Assembly: GCF_020907985.1 (NCBI RefSeq)
Contig: NZ_JAJJPA010000019.1
Coordinates: 62,001-126,000, forward strand
DNA: 64,000 nucleotides
Origin: Kitasatospora humi
GTDB taxonomy: Bacteria; Actinomycetota; Actinomycetes; Streptomycetales; Streptomycetaceae
Direction of reading: 5' to 3'
In this document: in pieces, positions 38,985 through 48,307 of the stretch
Layout: each line of letters begins with the position of its first letter
Numbering within the stretch: the first letter of the stretch is position 1
Program-made: the position numbers and the translations under genes
The notes under the pieces: generated by a model
What the model was told of the DNA's origin: nothing
Seen by the model: only the letters and a program-made list of their open reading frames with translations
The model's database searches: none

Positions 38985-40307
38985 ATGGCCAACCCGGCCC
39001 CCGCCTCCACCGGAGGCATCGCCATCACGGAACACCGCCTGGCCAACGGCCTGCGCGTGGTGCTCTCCGAGGACCACCTGACGCCGGTAGCCGCGGTCTG
39101 CCTGTGGTACGACGTGGGCTCCCGCCACGAGGTGAAGGGTCGCACCGGGCTGGCGCACCTCTTCGAGCACCTGATGTTCCAGGGCTCCGCCAACGTCTCC
39201 AACAACGGCCACTTCGAGCTGGTCCAGGGCGCCGGCGGGTCGCTCAACGGCACCACCAGCTTCGAGCGCACCAACTACTTCGAGACCATGCCGACCCATC
39301 AGCTGGAGCTGGCGCTCTGGCTGGAGGCCGACCGGATGGGCTCGCTGCTGGCCGCACTTGACGAGAAGTCGATGGAGAACCAGCGCGACGTCGTCAAGAA
39401 CGAGCGCCGCCAGCGGTACGACAACGTGCCCTACGGCACGGCCTTCGAGAAGCTCACCGCGCTCTCGTACCCCGACGACCACCCGTACCACCACACGCCG
39501 ATCGGCTCGATGGCGGACCTGGACGCGGCGACCCTGGAGGACGCCCGCGCCTTCTTCCGCACGTACTACGCGCCGAACAACGCGGTGCTCTCGGTGGTCG
39601 GCGACATCGACCCGGAGCAGACCATCGCCTGGGTGGAGAAGTACTTCGGAACCATTCCCTCGCACGACGGCAAGCAGCCGCCGCGGGACGGCAGCCTGCC
39701 CGAGGTGATCGGCCGCGAGGTCCGGGAGCTGGTCGAGGAGGAGGTGCCCGCCCGCGCCCTGATGAGCGCCTACCGGCTGCCGCACGACGGCACCCGCGAG
39801 GCCGACGCCGCCGACCTGGCGCTGACCGTGCTCGGCTCCGGCGAGTCCAGCAGGCTCTACAACCGCCTGGTCCGCCGCGACCGCACCGCGATCTCGGCCG
39901 GCTTCGGAATGCTCCGGCTGTCCGGCGCCCCGTCGCTCGGCTGGCTGGACGTCAAGGCCGCGGGCGAGGCCACCATCGCCCAGATCGAGCTCGCCGTGGA
40001 CGAGGAGCTGGCCCGGTTCGCCGCCGAGGGCCCCACCACCGAGGAGCTGGAGCGGGCCCAGGCGCAGATCGAGCGCGAGTGGCTGGACCGGCTCACCACG
40101 GTCGCCGGACGGGCCGACGAGCTCTGCCGGTTCGCCGTGCTCTTCGGCGACCCCAAACTGGTCAACGGCGCCGTCGCCCGGGTGCTCGACATCACCGCTG
40201 ACGAGGTCCGCGCGGTCGCCGCGGCCCGCCTGCGTCCCGACAACCGCGCGGTCCTGGTCTACGAGCCGGTCGCCGCCTCGACCGATGAAGAGGAGCAGGC
40301 CGCATGA
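38985..40307 (+). CDS. M16 zinc metallopeptidase, catalytic subunit
   Basis: 440 residues. The inverted zinc motif HLFEH (His58, Glu61, His62) and Glu140 make this an active M16B-type peptidase that degrades peptides inside a closed chamber. GGAAGGA (38969-38975) precedes ATG 38985. The stop overlaps the next start, which encodes the non-catalytic partner. The protein has no signal peptide and should be cytosolic. Similar genes flank parC in S. coelicolor. Confidence 0.9.
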   Translation: MANPAPASTGGIAITEHRLANGLRVVLSEDHLTPVAAVCLWYDVGSRHEVKGRTGLAHLFEHLMFQGSANVSNNGHFELVQGAGGSLNGTTSFERTNYFETMPTHQLELALWLEADRMGSLLAALDEKSMENQRDVVKNERRQRYDNVPYGTAFEKLTALSYPDDHPYHHTPIGSMADLDAATLEDARAFFRTYYAPNNAVLSVVGDIDPEQTIAWVEKYFGTIPSHDGKQPPRDGSLPEVIGREVRELVEEEVPARALMSAYRLPHDGTREADAADLALTVLGSGESSRLYNRLVRRDRTAISAGFGMLRLSGAPSLGWLDVKAAGEATIAQIELAVDEELARFAAEGPTTEELERAQAQIEREWLDRLTTVAGRADELCRFAVLFGDPKLVNGAVARVLDITADEVRAVAAARLRPDNRAVLVYEPVAASTDEEEQAA

Positions 40308-41683
40308 CCGCCCCCGCCATGACCTTCCACCCGCAGCCCGAGCCCGGCACCCCGACCCCCTGGGCGTTCCCGGCCCCGCAGCGGCTCACCCTGGCCAACG
40401 GCCTGACCGTGCTGCACTGCCACCGCCCCGGCCAGCAGCTGGTCGCCGTCGAGGTGCTGATCGACGCCCCGCTGGCCGCCGAGCCGGCCGGGCTCGACGG
40501 CGTGGCCACCATCCTGGCCCGCGCCTTCAGCGAGGGCACCGACACGCTCACCGCCGAGCAGTTCGCCGGCGAGCTGGAGCGGGCCGGCGCCAACATGGAG
40601 GCGCACGCCGACCACCCGTGCATCCGCGCGGTGCTCGAGGTCCCGGCCTCCCGCCTGGAGCGCGGCCTCACCCTGCTCGCCGACGCGCTGCGCTCGCCCG
40701 CACTGCCGGCCGACGAGATCGAGCGCCTGGTGGCCAACCGACTCGACGAGATCGTCCACGAGCAGGCCAATCCGGCCCGGCGCGCCGCCAAGGCGCTCTA
40801 CGCCGAGCTGTTCCCGGCCGACGACCGGCTCTCCCGGCCGCGCTCCGGCACCGCCGAGACGGTGCACGGGATCGACCGGTCCGCCGTCAAGGCCTTCTAC
40901 GACGCCCACGTGCGCCCGTCCACGGCCACCCTGGTGATCGTCGGCGACCTGGCCGGCGTCGAGCTGCCCGAGCTGCTGGAGTCCACCCTGGGCCGCTGGA
41001 CCGGCGACCAGGCCGAGCGCAGCACCGTCGCCTCGGTGACCGCCGACGACCGCAGCCGGGTGATCGTCGTGGACCGGCCCGGCTCGGTGCAGACCCAGCT
41101 GCTGATCGGCCGGGTCGGACCGGACCGCCACCACCCCGCCTGGTCCGCCCAGATCCTCGGGACCTACTGCCTGGGTGGCACCCTCACCTCCCGCCTGGAC
41201 CGGGTGCTGCGCGAGGAGAAGGGCTACACCTACGGCGTGCGGGCCTTCGCCCAGCCGCTGCGCTCCAACGCGGAGGGCACCGGTCAGGCCATGCTGGCGA
41301 TCAGCGGCTCGGTGGACACCGCCTCCACCGCAGCCGCGCTCGCCGACACCTGGGCGATCCTGCGCACCTTGGCCGCCGAGGGCCTCACCGACGCCGAGCG
41401 GGAGGAGGCCGTGCAGTTCCTGGTCGGAGTCGCGCCGCTGAAGTACGAGACCGCCGGCTCGGTCGCCGCCACCCTGGCCGACCAGGTCGAGCAGCAGCTG
41501 GCGGACGACTTCCAGGCGGAGGTCTACCGGCAACTGGCCGAGCTGGACACCGCCGCCGCCACGGCCGCCGTGGTCTCCGCCTTCCCGCCGGACCGGCTGG
41601 TCACGGTGCTGGTCGGCGACGCCTCGGTGATCGCCGAGGACGTCAAGGCGCTGGGGATCGGCGAGGTCACGGTCATCAGCTGA
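40304..41683 (+). CDS. M16 peptidase-like subunit without zinc motif
   Basis: 459 residues, same fold as its neighbour, but the zinc site is lost: the HxxEH position reads ATILARAF. It keeps the C-terminal substrate-binding Arg/Tyr segment (LDRVLREEKGYTYGVRAF). In heterodimeric M16B enzymes one subunit supplies the metal site and the other this Arg/Tyr pair, so the two coupled genes (ATGA) very likely make one enzyme. A hairpin terminator follows. Confidence 0.88.
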   Translation: MTAPAMTFHPQPEPGTPTPWAFPAPQRLTLANGLTVLHCHRPGQQLVAVEVLIDAPLAAEPAGLDGVATILARAFSEGTDTLTAEQFAGELERAGANMEAHADHPCIRAVLEVPASRLERGLTLLADALRSPALPADEIERLVANRLDEIVHEQANPARRAAKALYAELFPADDRLSRPRSGTAETVHGIDRSAVKAFYDAHVRPSTATLVIVGDLAGVELPELLESTLGRWTGDQAERSTVASVTADDRSRVIVVDRPGSVQTQLLIGRVGPDRHHPAWSAQILGTYCLGGTLTSRLDRVLREEKGYTYGVRAFAQPLRSNAEGTGQAMLAISGSVDTASTAAALADTWAILRTLAAEGLTDAEREEAVQFLVGVAPLKYETAGSVAATLADQVEQQLADDFQAEVYRQLAELDTAAATAAVVSAFPPDRLVTVLVGDASVIAEDVKALGIGEVTVIS

Positions 41684-42016
41684 CCTTCCGACAGGAGGCC
41701 CGGTGAGCAACGCTCACCGGGCCTCTCGCATATTCGTTTGCGCCCCTCCACGGCCGCGTGGGTTGATATCCCCCGTCGCGGTGCGCGGCCGATGTCGAGG
41801 GCGCCGAGCGCGCCGAGTGCGTCGAGTTCGTCGAGTCCAGAGAGGAGGCGGTCACCGTGCGGGTCGAGCCATGTCGCAGGCGCTCCCCGAGGCCGTCGTA
41901 CCCCTCCCGGACCACCGCCTGAGCGCACCGCACCCCTGATCTTCCCCGAGCCACGCCGGAAGCTTCGCGTGGCAGTCCGACGTCTCAACCAACGACCTTT
42001 GGGGGTCAGTTCCACC
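41684..42016. other. Intergenic region before rtcB
   Basis: Holds the M16 terminator, a less GC-rich stretch (41725-41775) that could be a promoter, and five 9-bp repeats at 41791-41835 of the form NNCG(C/T)CGAG. No gene seen. Confidence 0.5.
41695..41725 (+). terminator. M16 operon terminator
   Basis: Perfect 14-bp arms GAGGCCCGGTGAGC and its complement with loop AAC, 11 nt after the stop. Confidence 0.85.
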
Positions 42017-43210
42017 ATGTCGTACACCGAGGTGCCCGGCGCGCGGGTCCCGATCCGGATGTGGGCCGACCCGGCCACCGTCGAGGGCGCGGCGATGCAG
42101 CAGCTGCGCAACATCTCCACCCTGCCGTGGCTGCACGGCCTGGCCGTGATGCCCGACGTCCACCTGGGCAAGGGCGCGACCGTCGGCTCCGTGATCGCCA
42201 TGAAGGGCGCGGTCTGCCCGGCCGCGGTCGGGGTGGACATCGGCTGCGGGATGAGCGCGGTGAAGACCTCGCTCACCGCCCGCGACCTGCCGGACAACCT
42301 GAGTCGGCTGCGCTCCCGGATCGAGCAGCTGATCCCGGTGGGCCGCGGCCTGCACGACTCGCCGCTGGACCCGGCCACGTTGCGGGACTTCCCGGTGGCC
42401 CAGTGGCAGCGGATGTGGTCCGGTTTCGATTCGATCACCCCTGCGGTCAAGGACCGTCACGAGCGTGCGGCAAAGCAGATGGGAACGCTCGGAAGCGGCA
42501 ACCACTTCATCGAGTTCTGTCTCGACGATGCCGGTTCGGTCTGGCTGATGCTGCACTCCGGCTCCCGCAACATCGGCAAGGAGCTGGCGGAGCACCACAT
42601 GACGGTGGCCCGCGGCCTGTCGCACAACCAGGGCGTCGTCGACCGCGACCTGGCGGTGTTCCTCGCGGACACCCCGGAGATGCAGGCCTACCGCAACGAC
42701 CTGTTCTGGGCGCAGAACTACGCGAAGTACAACCGGGCCATGATGATGGCGCTCTTCCAGGACGCCGTCCGGGCCGAATTCCCGCGCGCCGGGGTCGGCT
42801 TCGAATCGGTGATCAGCTGCCACCACAACTACGTCGCCGAGGAGCGGTACGACGGCGTGGACGTACTGGTCACCCGCAAGGGCGCGATCCGGGCCGGCTC
42901 CGGCGACCTGGGCATCATCCCGGGCTCCATGGGCACCGGTTCCTACATCGTCCGCGGCCTGGGCAACCCGGCCTCGTTCAACTCCGCGTCGCACGGCGCG
43001 GGTCGGAAGATGAGCCGGACCGCGGCGAAGAAGAAGTTCACCGTCCGGGACCTGCAGGAGCAGACCCGGGGCGTCGAGTGCCGCAAGGACTCCGGCGTGG
43101 TCGACGAGATCCCGGGCGCGTACAAGTCCATCGAGAAGGTGATGGACCAGCAGCGCGACCTGGTCGAGGTGGTGGTGCACCTCAAGCAGGTGGTGTGCGT
43201 GAAGGGCTGA
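42017..43210 (+). CDS. rtcB: RNA-splicing ligase RtcB
   Basis: 397 residues. RtcB joins RNA 3'-phosphate or 2',3'-cyclic phosphate ends to 5'-OH ends with GTP and Mn. Metal-site motifs are present: MPDVHLGKGATVGSV, VDIGCGM with Asp74 and Cys77, GNHFIE, and SHGAGRKMSR, which in E. coli RtcB carries the guanylylated His. ATG 42017 fits the family start; the ribosome-binding site is weak. It stands alone between terminators, without a visible RtcR or archease gene, so it may serve RNA repair. Confidence 0.93.
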   Translation: MSYTEVPGARVPIRMWADPATVEGAAMQQLRNISTLPWLHGLAVMPDVHLGKGATVGSVIAMKGAVCPAAVGVDIGCGMSAVKTSLTARDLPDNLSRLRSRIEQLIPVGRGLHDSPLDPATLRDFPVAQWQRMWSGFDSITPAVKDRHERAAKQMGTLGSGNHFIEFCLDDAGSVWLMLHSGSRNIGKELAEHHMTVARGLSHNQGVVDRDLAVFLADTPEMQAYRNDLFWAQNYAKYNRAMMMALFQDAVRAEFPRAGVGFESVISCHHNYVAEERYDGVDVLVTRKGAIRAGSGDLGIIPGSMGTGSYIVRGLGNPASFNSASHGAGRKMSRTAAKKKFTVRDLQEQTRGVECRKDSGVVDEIPGAYKSIEKVMDQQRDLVEVVVHLKQVVCVKG

Positions 43211-43231
43211 GCCCGGGGAAGCGGTGTGCCC

Positions 43232-43265
43232 GGCGGACGCGGCACGGTCTGGCGCCGTGTCCGCC
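43232..43265. terminator. Imperfect hairpin between convergent genes
   Basis: GGCGGA and CACGG pair with CCGTG and TCCGCC around a short loop, with one bulge, after rtcB and facing the methyltransferase gene. Confidence 0.5.
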
Positions 43266-43303
43266 GTCATCACCGGGTCGGCCGGGCCCTGCTCGGGATC
43301 TGA

Positions 43304-44059
43304 TCAGTTCTGGCGGCGCAGCAGCAGGGTGACGAAGCCGAAGGTGCCGCGGTAGCCGTGCAGCCAGCCGTGGCGGTGCTCGTCGGCGAGGCGGGCGGCC
43401 TCGGCGGCGAGCGGGTCGGACGGGTTGTCGAGGGCCCATTCGGCGAGCGAGCCGGTCCACGCCCACTCGTAGTCGTCGAGTTCGGCCTGGGTGCTCTGGT
43501 GCCCGGCGACCGGGATCCAGCCGTCGGCGAGGACCTTGTCCACCAGGGTGGGGAGGTCGTCGAAGTCCTCGCGGGTGGCCTCGAACCCGTCCAGGGCGGC
43601 CTGGACGGGCTCGCGCTGCCAGTAGCCCTCGCCGATCAGCACCCGGCCGCCCGGGGCGAGGTGCCGGCGGGCGGCGGCCAGGGTGGGGAGCAGGCCGTCG
43701 AATGCGTGCGTGGAGCCGATGCAGAACACCAGGTCGTAGGGGTGCGCGGCGGTGAACTCGGCGGCCGGCTGGTGGTGCAGGCCGAGGCGGCGGTCCACGC
43801 CGAGCAATGCGGCGTTCTGGCGGGCTTCGGTGAGGCCGCCGGCGGCGATGTCCACTCCGTCCGCGGTGACGTCGGGGTGCGCGGCCAGAACGCGGAGCAA
43901 CCAGGCGCCCGCGCCGCAGCCGAGGTCCAGGATGCGCTCCCGGCCGGTCGTCACCGCGCGCCCCAGCAGGGCGGCGACCGAGTCGTCGCTCAGCGGCGCG
44001 CAGATCGGGTGGTGGGCGTGGGCGGTGTGGGACAGACGCGCGCGATCATTTGAATCCAT
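43304..44059 (-). CDS. Class I SAM-dependent methyltransferase
   Basis: 251 residues. The SAM-binding loop ILDLGCGAGAWLL (about 43-55), an acidic VDIA at the second strand and LVFCIGSTHAFDGL at the fourth define the Rossmann fold. The C-terminal 60 residues are rich in Trp and acidic residues. The substrate cannot be deduced from sequence or neighbours (rtcB convergent, GNAT upstream on the same strand). Cytosolic. ATG 44059 is used. Confidence 0.85.
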   Translation of the reverse strand: MDSNDRARLSHTAHAHHPICAPLSDDSVAALLGRAVTTGRERILDLGCGAGAWLLRVLAAHPDVTADGVDIAAGGLTEARQNAALLGVDRRLGLHHQPAAEFTAAHPYDLVFCIGSTHAFDGLLPTLAAARRHLAPGGRVLIGEGYWQREPVQAALDGFEATREDFDDLPTLVDKVLADGWIPVAGHQSTQAELDDYEWAWTGSLAEWALDNPSDPLAAEAARLADEHRHGWLHGYRGTFGFVTLLLRRQN

Positions 44060-44132
44060 CGTTCCACCATGGCACCCGGGCGCCGGACGGAGAACCGAAT
44101 GAGCCCTGGCGGGGCGTCGACCTGATCGGCCG

Positions 44133-44864
44133 TCAGCCGTCCTTGAGTCGGGCCACGCACAGCTCGCGCGGTGCCATGCCGAGCCGCCGGTAGAGCCGGA
44201 CCGCGGCCGTGTTGTCCGCGTTCACCATCAGGGCGGCCCGGCCGTGGCCGCGCAGCAGCGCGTCGAGCACCAGCCGGCAGGCCGCCTCGGCGTGGCCGCG
44301 GCCCCGCCCGTACTCGGGGTGGGCGGCGACGCCGGCCATGAATCCGACGGTCGGGGCGCTCCAGGCCTCGCAGGCCGTGGCGGTCAGCCGGCCCGCCTCG
44401 TCGCGCACGCCCGCCCAGCGGGTGGCACCGGGACGCAGCGGGTGGGCGTGGGAGGTTGGCAGGGCGAGTTCCAGCAGTTCGGCGGCCTCCGGGTAGTCGG
44501 CAGGGGTGAGCCAGTGCGCGCCGGGTCGGGTGGCGAGCGAGTCGCCGGCCGTCTCCATCCACAGGAACGGGGGGACGGGTCGCAGTTCTGGGGCGGCGTC
44601 GACCAGTTGGTCGATCAGGGCTCGGTCGCCGACCGCGCCGTAGTGGCTGCCGAGCTCGGCGAAGGCGTGGCGGACGAGGGTGAGCACGGGCTCCACCGGG
44701 CCGCGTACGGTCAGCCGGTCGCGACCGGAGAGCGCGGGGGTGGCGATGGCGGTGGCGCCGTCCAGGGTCCAGATCCGCACGCCGGGGGCGAACCCCTGGG
44801 CGGCCCAGTCCAGCAGGGAGTCGTCGGTGGTCAAGTCGTCTGCATCGGCTGTCCGTATGGGCAT
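44133..44864 (-). CDS. GNAT-family N-acetyltransferase
   Basis: 243 residues from ATG 44864. The C-terminal half carries the acetyl-CoA site: GVAAHPEYGRGRGHAEA (motif A, RGRGHA) and NADNTAAVRLYRRLGM (motif B). The N-terminal 120 residues resemble a second, degenerate GNAT-like half. The acceptor substrate is unknown. Same strand as the methyltransferase downstream and ptsH upstream, with an about 100-nt gap to ptsH. Confidence 0.82.
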   Translation of the reverse strand: MPIRTADADDLTTDDSLLDWAAQGFAPGVRIWTLDGATAIATPALSGRDRLTVRGPVEPVLTLVRHAFAELGSHYGAVGDRALIDQLVDAAPELRPVPPFLWMETAGDSLATRPGAHWLTPADYPEAAELLELALPTSHAHPLRPGATRWAGVRDEAGRLTATACEAWSAPTVGFMAGVAAHPEYGRGRGHAEAACRLVLDALLRGHGRAALMVNADNTAAVRLYRRLGMAPRELCVARLKDG

Positions 44865-44962
44865 CCGGTCATGATCACGCAGCGACGCGTCGGGCCGGTA
44901 GCGGATTTCCCGCGGACGCGGCGGCGGCCCCGGGCAGTGGGCCGCCGCCGTGGCCCGGGCGA

Positions 44963-45241
44963 TCAGGCGACGGGCAGCTCGTCCAGGCCCTGCTCGACCA
45001 GCTTCGCCAGGCGCTCCAGTGCCGCGTCGGCCCCGGGGGCGTCGCAGGACAGCACGACCTCCTCGCCGCCCTCGGCACCGAGCGCCAGCAGGCCCAGCAT
45101 GGAGGCGGCGTTGACCGGGGCGCCGCCGGCCTTGGCGATGGTGACGGGCACGCCCACGGCGGCGGCGGCCCGGACGAAGACGGAGGCGGGACGGGCGTGC
45201 AGGCCCTCGGGCCAACCGATGGTGACGCGGCGCTCAGCCAT
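44963..45241 (-). CDS. ptsH: Phosphocarrier protein HPr
   Basis: 92 residues. His15 in EGLHARPAS accepts phosphate from enzyme I and passes it to PTS permeases. The second conserved site region reads VNAASMLGLLALG with Ser47. In Streptomyces HPr serves mainly N-acetylglucosamine and fructose uptake. ATG 45241 is preceded by GGAAAGG. A DasR-type operator lies 36-51 nt upstream, matching the known DasR control of ptsH. A second frame upstream of the ATG has no support. Confidence 0.96.
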   Translation of the reverse strand: MAERRVTIGWPEGLHARPASVFVRAAAAVGVPVTIAKAGGAPVNAASMLGLLALGAEGGEEVVLSCDAPGADAALERLAKLVEQGLDELPVA

Positions 45242-45276
45242 GAGACATGCCTTTCCGATGGTGCAGGTTGTGACGG

Positions 45277-45292
45277 CGTTGTCTAGACCATT
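45277..45292 (-). promoter_or_regulatory. DasR-responsive element (dre) of ptsH
   Basis: CGTTGTCTAGACCATT matches 12 of 16 positions of the consensus ACTGGTCTAGACCACT, including the core GTCTAGACCA. It overlaps a possible -35 (TAGACA on the minus strand), 16 nt from a possible -10 CACCAT. DasR control of ptsH is established in S. coelicolor. Confidence 0.75.
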
Positions 45293-45365
45293 CTGGCACG
45301 GCCGCCCGGCAACGCTTTTGTCCCGGCGGGCCGGTACGAGGAGAGCCGACCGCCGCGCCGCCGGA

Positions 45366-45371
45366 TAGCCT
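45366..45371 (+). promoter_or_regulatory. -10 hexamer, leaderless transcript
   Basis: TAGCCT lies exactly 7 nt before GTG 45379 and there is no ribosome-binding site, pointing to a leaderless mRNA. Confidence 0.55.
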
Positions 45372-45378
45372 GGCCGGT

Positions 45379-48213
45379 GTGGAGCACCCCGCCGCTGACC
45401 GGCCCCTCGGCTACCCCCCGTACTGGGAGGCCGACATCCTGCTGCGCGACGGCGGTACGGCACGGATCCGGCCGATCGTGCCCGAGGACGCCCAGCGGCT
45501 GGTCGACTTCTACGCCCAGGTCTCCGACGAGTCGAAGTACTTCCGGTTCTTCGCCCCCTATCCGCGACTGTCCGAGAAGGACGTGCGGCGCTTCACCCAC
45601 CACGACTACGTGGACCGGGTGGCCCTGGCGGTGGTGGTGCGCGACCGGTTCATCGCCACCGTGCGCTACGACCGGATCGACGAGGCCGGGCGCCCGTCCG
45701 CCACCGGCACCGACGCCGAGGTGGCCTTCCTGGTGCAGGACGCCCACCAGGGCCGGGGCGTCGCCTCGGTGCTGCTGGAGCACATCGCCGCGGTCGCCCA
45801 GGAGCGCGGGATCCGCCGGTTCGTCGCCGAGGTGCTGCCCGCCAACCGCAGGATGACCAAGGTCTTCACCGACGCCGGCTACGTCCAGAAGCGCAGCTTC
45901 GCGGACGGCGTGGTGCGCCTGGAGTTCGACCTGGAACCCACCGCCGCCTCGCTCGCCGTGATGCGCGCCCGGGAGCACCGGGCCGAGGCGCGCTCGGTGC
46001 AGCGGCTGCTGACGCCCCGTTCGGTCGCGGTGATCGGGGTCTCCCGGGACGAGCACGCGGTGGGCCGGACACTGCTGCGCTCGGTGCTGGCCGGCGGGTA
46101 CGCCGGGCCGGTGTACGCGGTCAACAGCCGGGCGCCGGTCGGCACCGTACTGGAGGGCGTGCCGCTGCACCGCTCGGTCGCGGAACTCCCGGGGCCGGTG
46201 GACCTGGCGGTGGTCGCGGTGCCCACCGAGGCGGTGCCCGGAGTGGTCGCCGAGTGCGGCGCGCACGGGGTGCAGGGCCTGGTGGTGGTCACCGCGGGCT
46301 ACGCCGAGACCGGCGAGGGCGGCCGCGAGCGGCAGCGGGCCCTGGTCCGCCAGGCCCGGGCGGCCGGGATGCGGGTGATCGGCCCGAACGCCTTCGGACT
46401 GCTCAGCACCTCGGCCGAGCATCCGCTGAACGCCTCGCTGGCACCCCGGCTGCCCCAGGCAGGACCGTTCGGGATCTTCTGCCAGTCCGGGGCGATCGGC
46501 GTGGCGCTGCTGGAGGCCGCGCACCGGCGCGGCCTCGGCGTCTCCTCCTTCGCCTCGGTCGGCAACCGGGCCGACGTCTCCGGCAACGACCTGCTGCAGT
46601 ACTGGGAGGAGGACCCGGCCACCGAGGTGGTCCTGCTCTACCTGGAGTCCTTCGGCAACCCGCGCAAGTTCACCCGCATCGCCCGGCGGCTGGCCACCAC
46701 CAAACCGGTGGTGGTGGTCAAGGGCGCCCGGCACACCGGCTCGCTGCCGCCCGGCCACGCGGTGCCGCCGACCACCGGCGGGCTGAGCGACGCCACCGTG
46801 GACACGCTCTTCCAGCAGGCCGGGGTGGTCCGGGTGGCGACCATCACCGAACTGCTGGACACCGGCGAACTGCTGGCCGGTCAGCCGCTGCCGTCCGGTC
46901 CCCGGGTCGCGGTGGTCGGCAACTCCGACTCGCTCGGCCTGCTCACGTACGACAGCTGCCTCAGCGCCGGCCTGCGCCCGCACCCGCCGGTGGACCTGAC
47001 CACCGCCGCGACCGGCGACCACTTCCGGGTGGCGCTGGAGACCGCGCTCAGCGACAGCACGGTGGACGCGGTGATCGCGGTGGCCATCCCGCCGATCGTC
47101 AGCCCCAGCCTGGCGCTGCGCGACGAGCCGGTGCTGGCGGCCGACGACCCGGCGCTCGGCGAGGGTCTGCTGCACGCCGCCGAGACCGCCCGACGGGTCG
47201 GCAAGCCGCTGCTCCTCACCCACCTGGCACTCGGCGAACTCCCCGGGGTGCTGCGCGCCGCCGAGCACCCCGTACCTGCCTACCCTGCCCCGGAACGCGC
47301 CGTGCGCGCCCTCGCACACGCCGTGCGCTACGGCGCCTGGCGAAGCACCGCGGAGACCGCCGAGCAGACCGCCCGGGTGCCCGAGTTCGACCGGATCGAC
47401 GCCCCCGCGGCCCGGGTCCTGGTCGAGGCCGCGCTGGCCGGCGGTATGGCCGCCGCCCGCCCGTCGCCCCCCGCCACCCCTGTCGCGGGCTCCGCCGGAC
47501 CCCCTCCACCGCGGCCCGGCGGTGCCCGATCCACGCTGCCCGACGAGCAGGCCGCGGCGCTGCTCGGCACGTACGGCATCGACGTCCTGCGGGCCCTGCC
47601 CGCGGTGACCGAGGAGGAGGCGGTCCGGGCCGCCGACCGGCTCGGCTATCCGGTCGCGCTCAAGGCCACCGCCGCCCACCTGCGGCACCGGCCCGACCTC
47701 GGCGGCGTCCGGCTGGAGCTGACCGACGAGGACGGCCTGCGCCGCGCCCACCGGGAGCTCGCCGAACTGCTCGACGGTGCCGCGCGGGCCGAGCTGGTGG
47801 TGCAGCGGATGGCCGCCCGCGGGGTGGACACCGTGATCAGCGCCACGGTCGATCCGGCGGTCGGGGCGATCCTGTCCTTCGGCCTGGCCGGCGCCCCGGC
47901 CGAACTGCTGGGCGACGTCGCGCACCGGCTGGTCCCGGCCACCGACCAGGACGTGGCCGCCCTGGTCCGCGAAGTCCGGGCGGCACCGCTGCTGTTCGGC
48001 TGGCGGGGCGCCGCCCCGGTGGACACCGCCGCGCTGGAGGAGCTGCTGCTGCGGGTCTCCCAACTGGTCGACGACCTGCCGGAGGTGGCTTCGGTGGAGC
48101 TGGAGCCGGTGGTGGTCGCACCGCACGGGCTGGCGGTGCTGGGCGCCGCGGTGCGGGTCGCGCCGCTGCCGCTGCGGACCGATCTGGGCCCGCGGAGCAT
48201 GAGCACGCTGTAG
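45379..48213 (+). CDS. Fused GNAT acetyltransferase / NDP-forming acyl-CoA synthetase-like protein
   Basis: 944 residues. The N-terminal about 190 residues are a GNAT domain (VAFLVQDAHQGRGVASVLLEH). Then come a CoA-binding domain (about 205-310: PRSVAVIGVSRD), succinyl-CoA ligase-like domains (FGIFCQSGAIGVALLEAA) and a C-terminal ATP-grasp domain (about 715-940: EQAAALLGTYGIDV, LGYPVALKATA). This is the architecture of protein acetyltransferases of the Pat/AcuA-ACS type, with the GNAT at the N-terminus as in many actinobacteria. It probably acetylates enzymes such as acetyl-CoA synthetase. Divergent from ptsH. Confidence 0.88.
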   Translation: MEHPAADRPLGYPPYWEADILLRDGGTARIRPIVPEDAQRLVDFYAQVSDESKYFRFFAPYPRLSEKDVRRFTHHDYVDRVALAVVVRDRFIATVRYDRIDEAGRPSATGTDAEVAFLVQDAHQGRGVASVLLEHIAAVAQERGIRRFVAEVLPANRRMTKVFTDAGYVQKRSFADGVVRLEFDLEPTAASLAVMRAREHRAEARSVQRLLTPRSVAVIGVSRDEHAVGRTLLRSVLAGGYAGPVYAVNSRAPVGTVLEGVPLHRSVAELPGPVDLAVVAVPTEAVPGVVAECGAHGVQGLVVVTAGYAETGEGGRERQRALVRQARAAGMRVIGPNAFGLLSTSAEHPLNASLAPRLPQAGPFGIFCQSGAIGVALLEAAHRRGLGVSSFASVGNRADVSGNDLLQYWEEDPATEVVLLYLESFGNPRKFTRIARRLATTKPVVVVKGARHTGSLPPGHAVPPTTGGLSDATVDTLFQQAGVVRVATITELLDTGELLAGQPLPSGPRVAVVGNSDSLGLLTYDSCLSAGLRPHPPVDLTTAATGDHFRVALETALSDSTVDAVIAVAIPPIVSPSLALRDEPVLAADDPALGEGLLHAAETARRVGKPLLLTHLALGELPGVLRAAEHPVPAYPAPERAVRALAHAVRYGAWRSTAETAEQTARVPEFDRIDAPAARVLVEAALAGGMAAARPSPPATPVAGSAGPPPPRPGGARSTLPDEQAAALLGTYGIDVLRALPAVTEEEAVRAADRLGYPVALKATAAHLRHRPDLGGVRLELTDEDGLRRAHRELAELLDGAARAELVVQRMAARGVDTVISATVDPAVGAILSFGLAGAPAELLGDVAHRLVPATDQDVAALVREVRAAPLLFGWRGAAPVDTAALEELLLRVSQLVDDLPEVASVELEPVVVAPHGLAVLGAAVRVAPLPLRTDLGPRSMSTL

Positions 48214-48307
48214 CCTTCCTGGGTTGCGCCCGCTTCGGGAACTCCTGCCCGAAGCGGTACGGCGCAGTCCAGCCCGCCGGGTCGGCGGGGCATGCCAGGA
48301 TGGAGTT

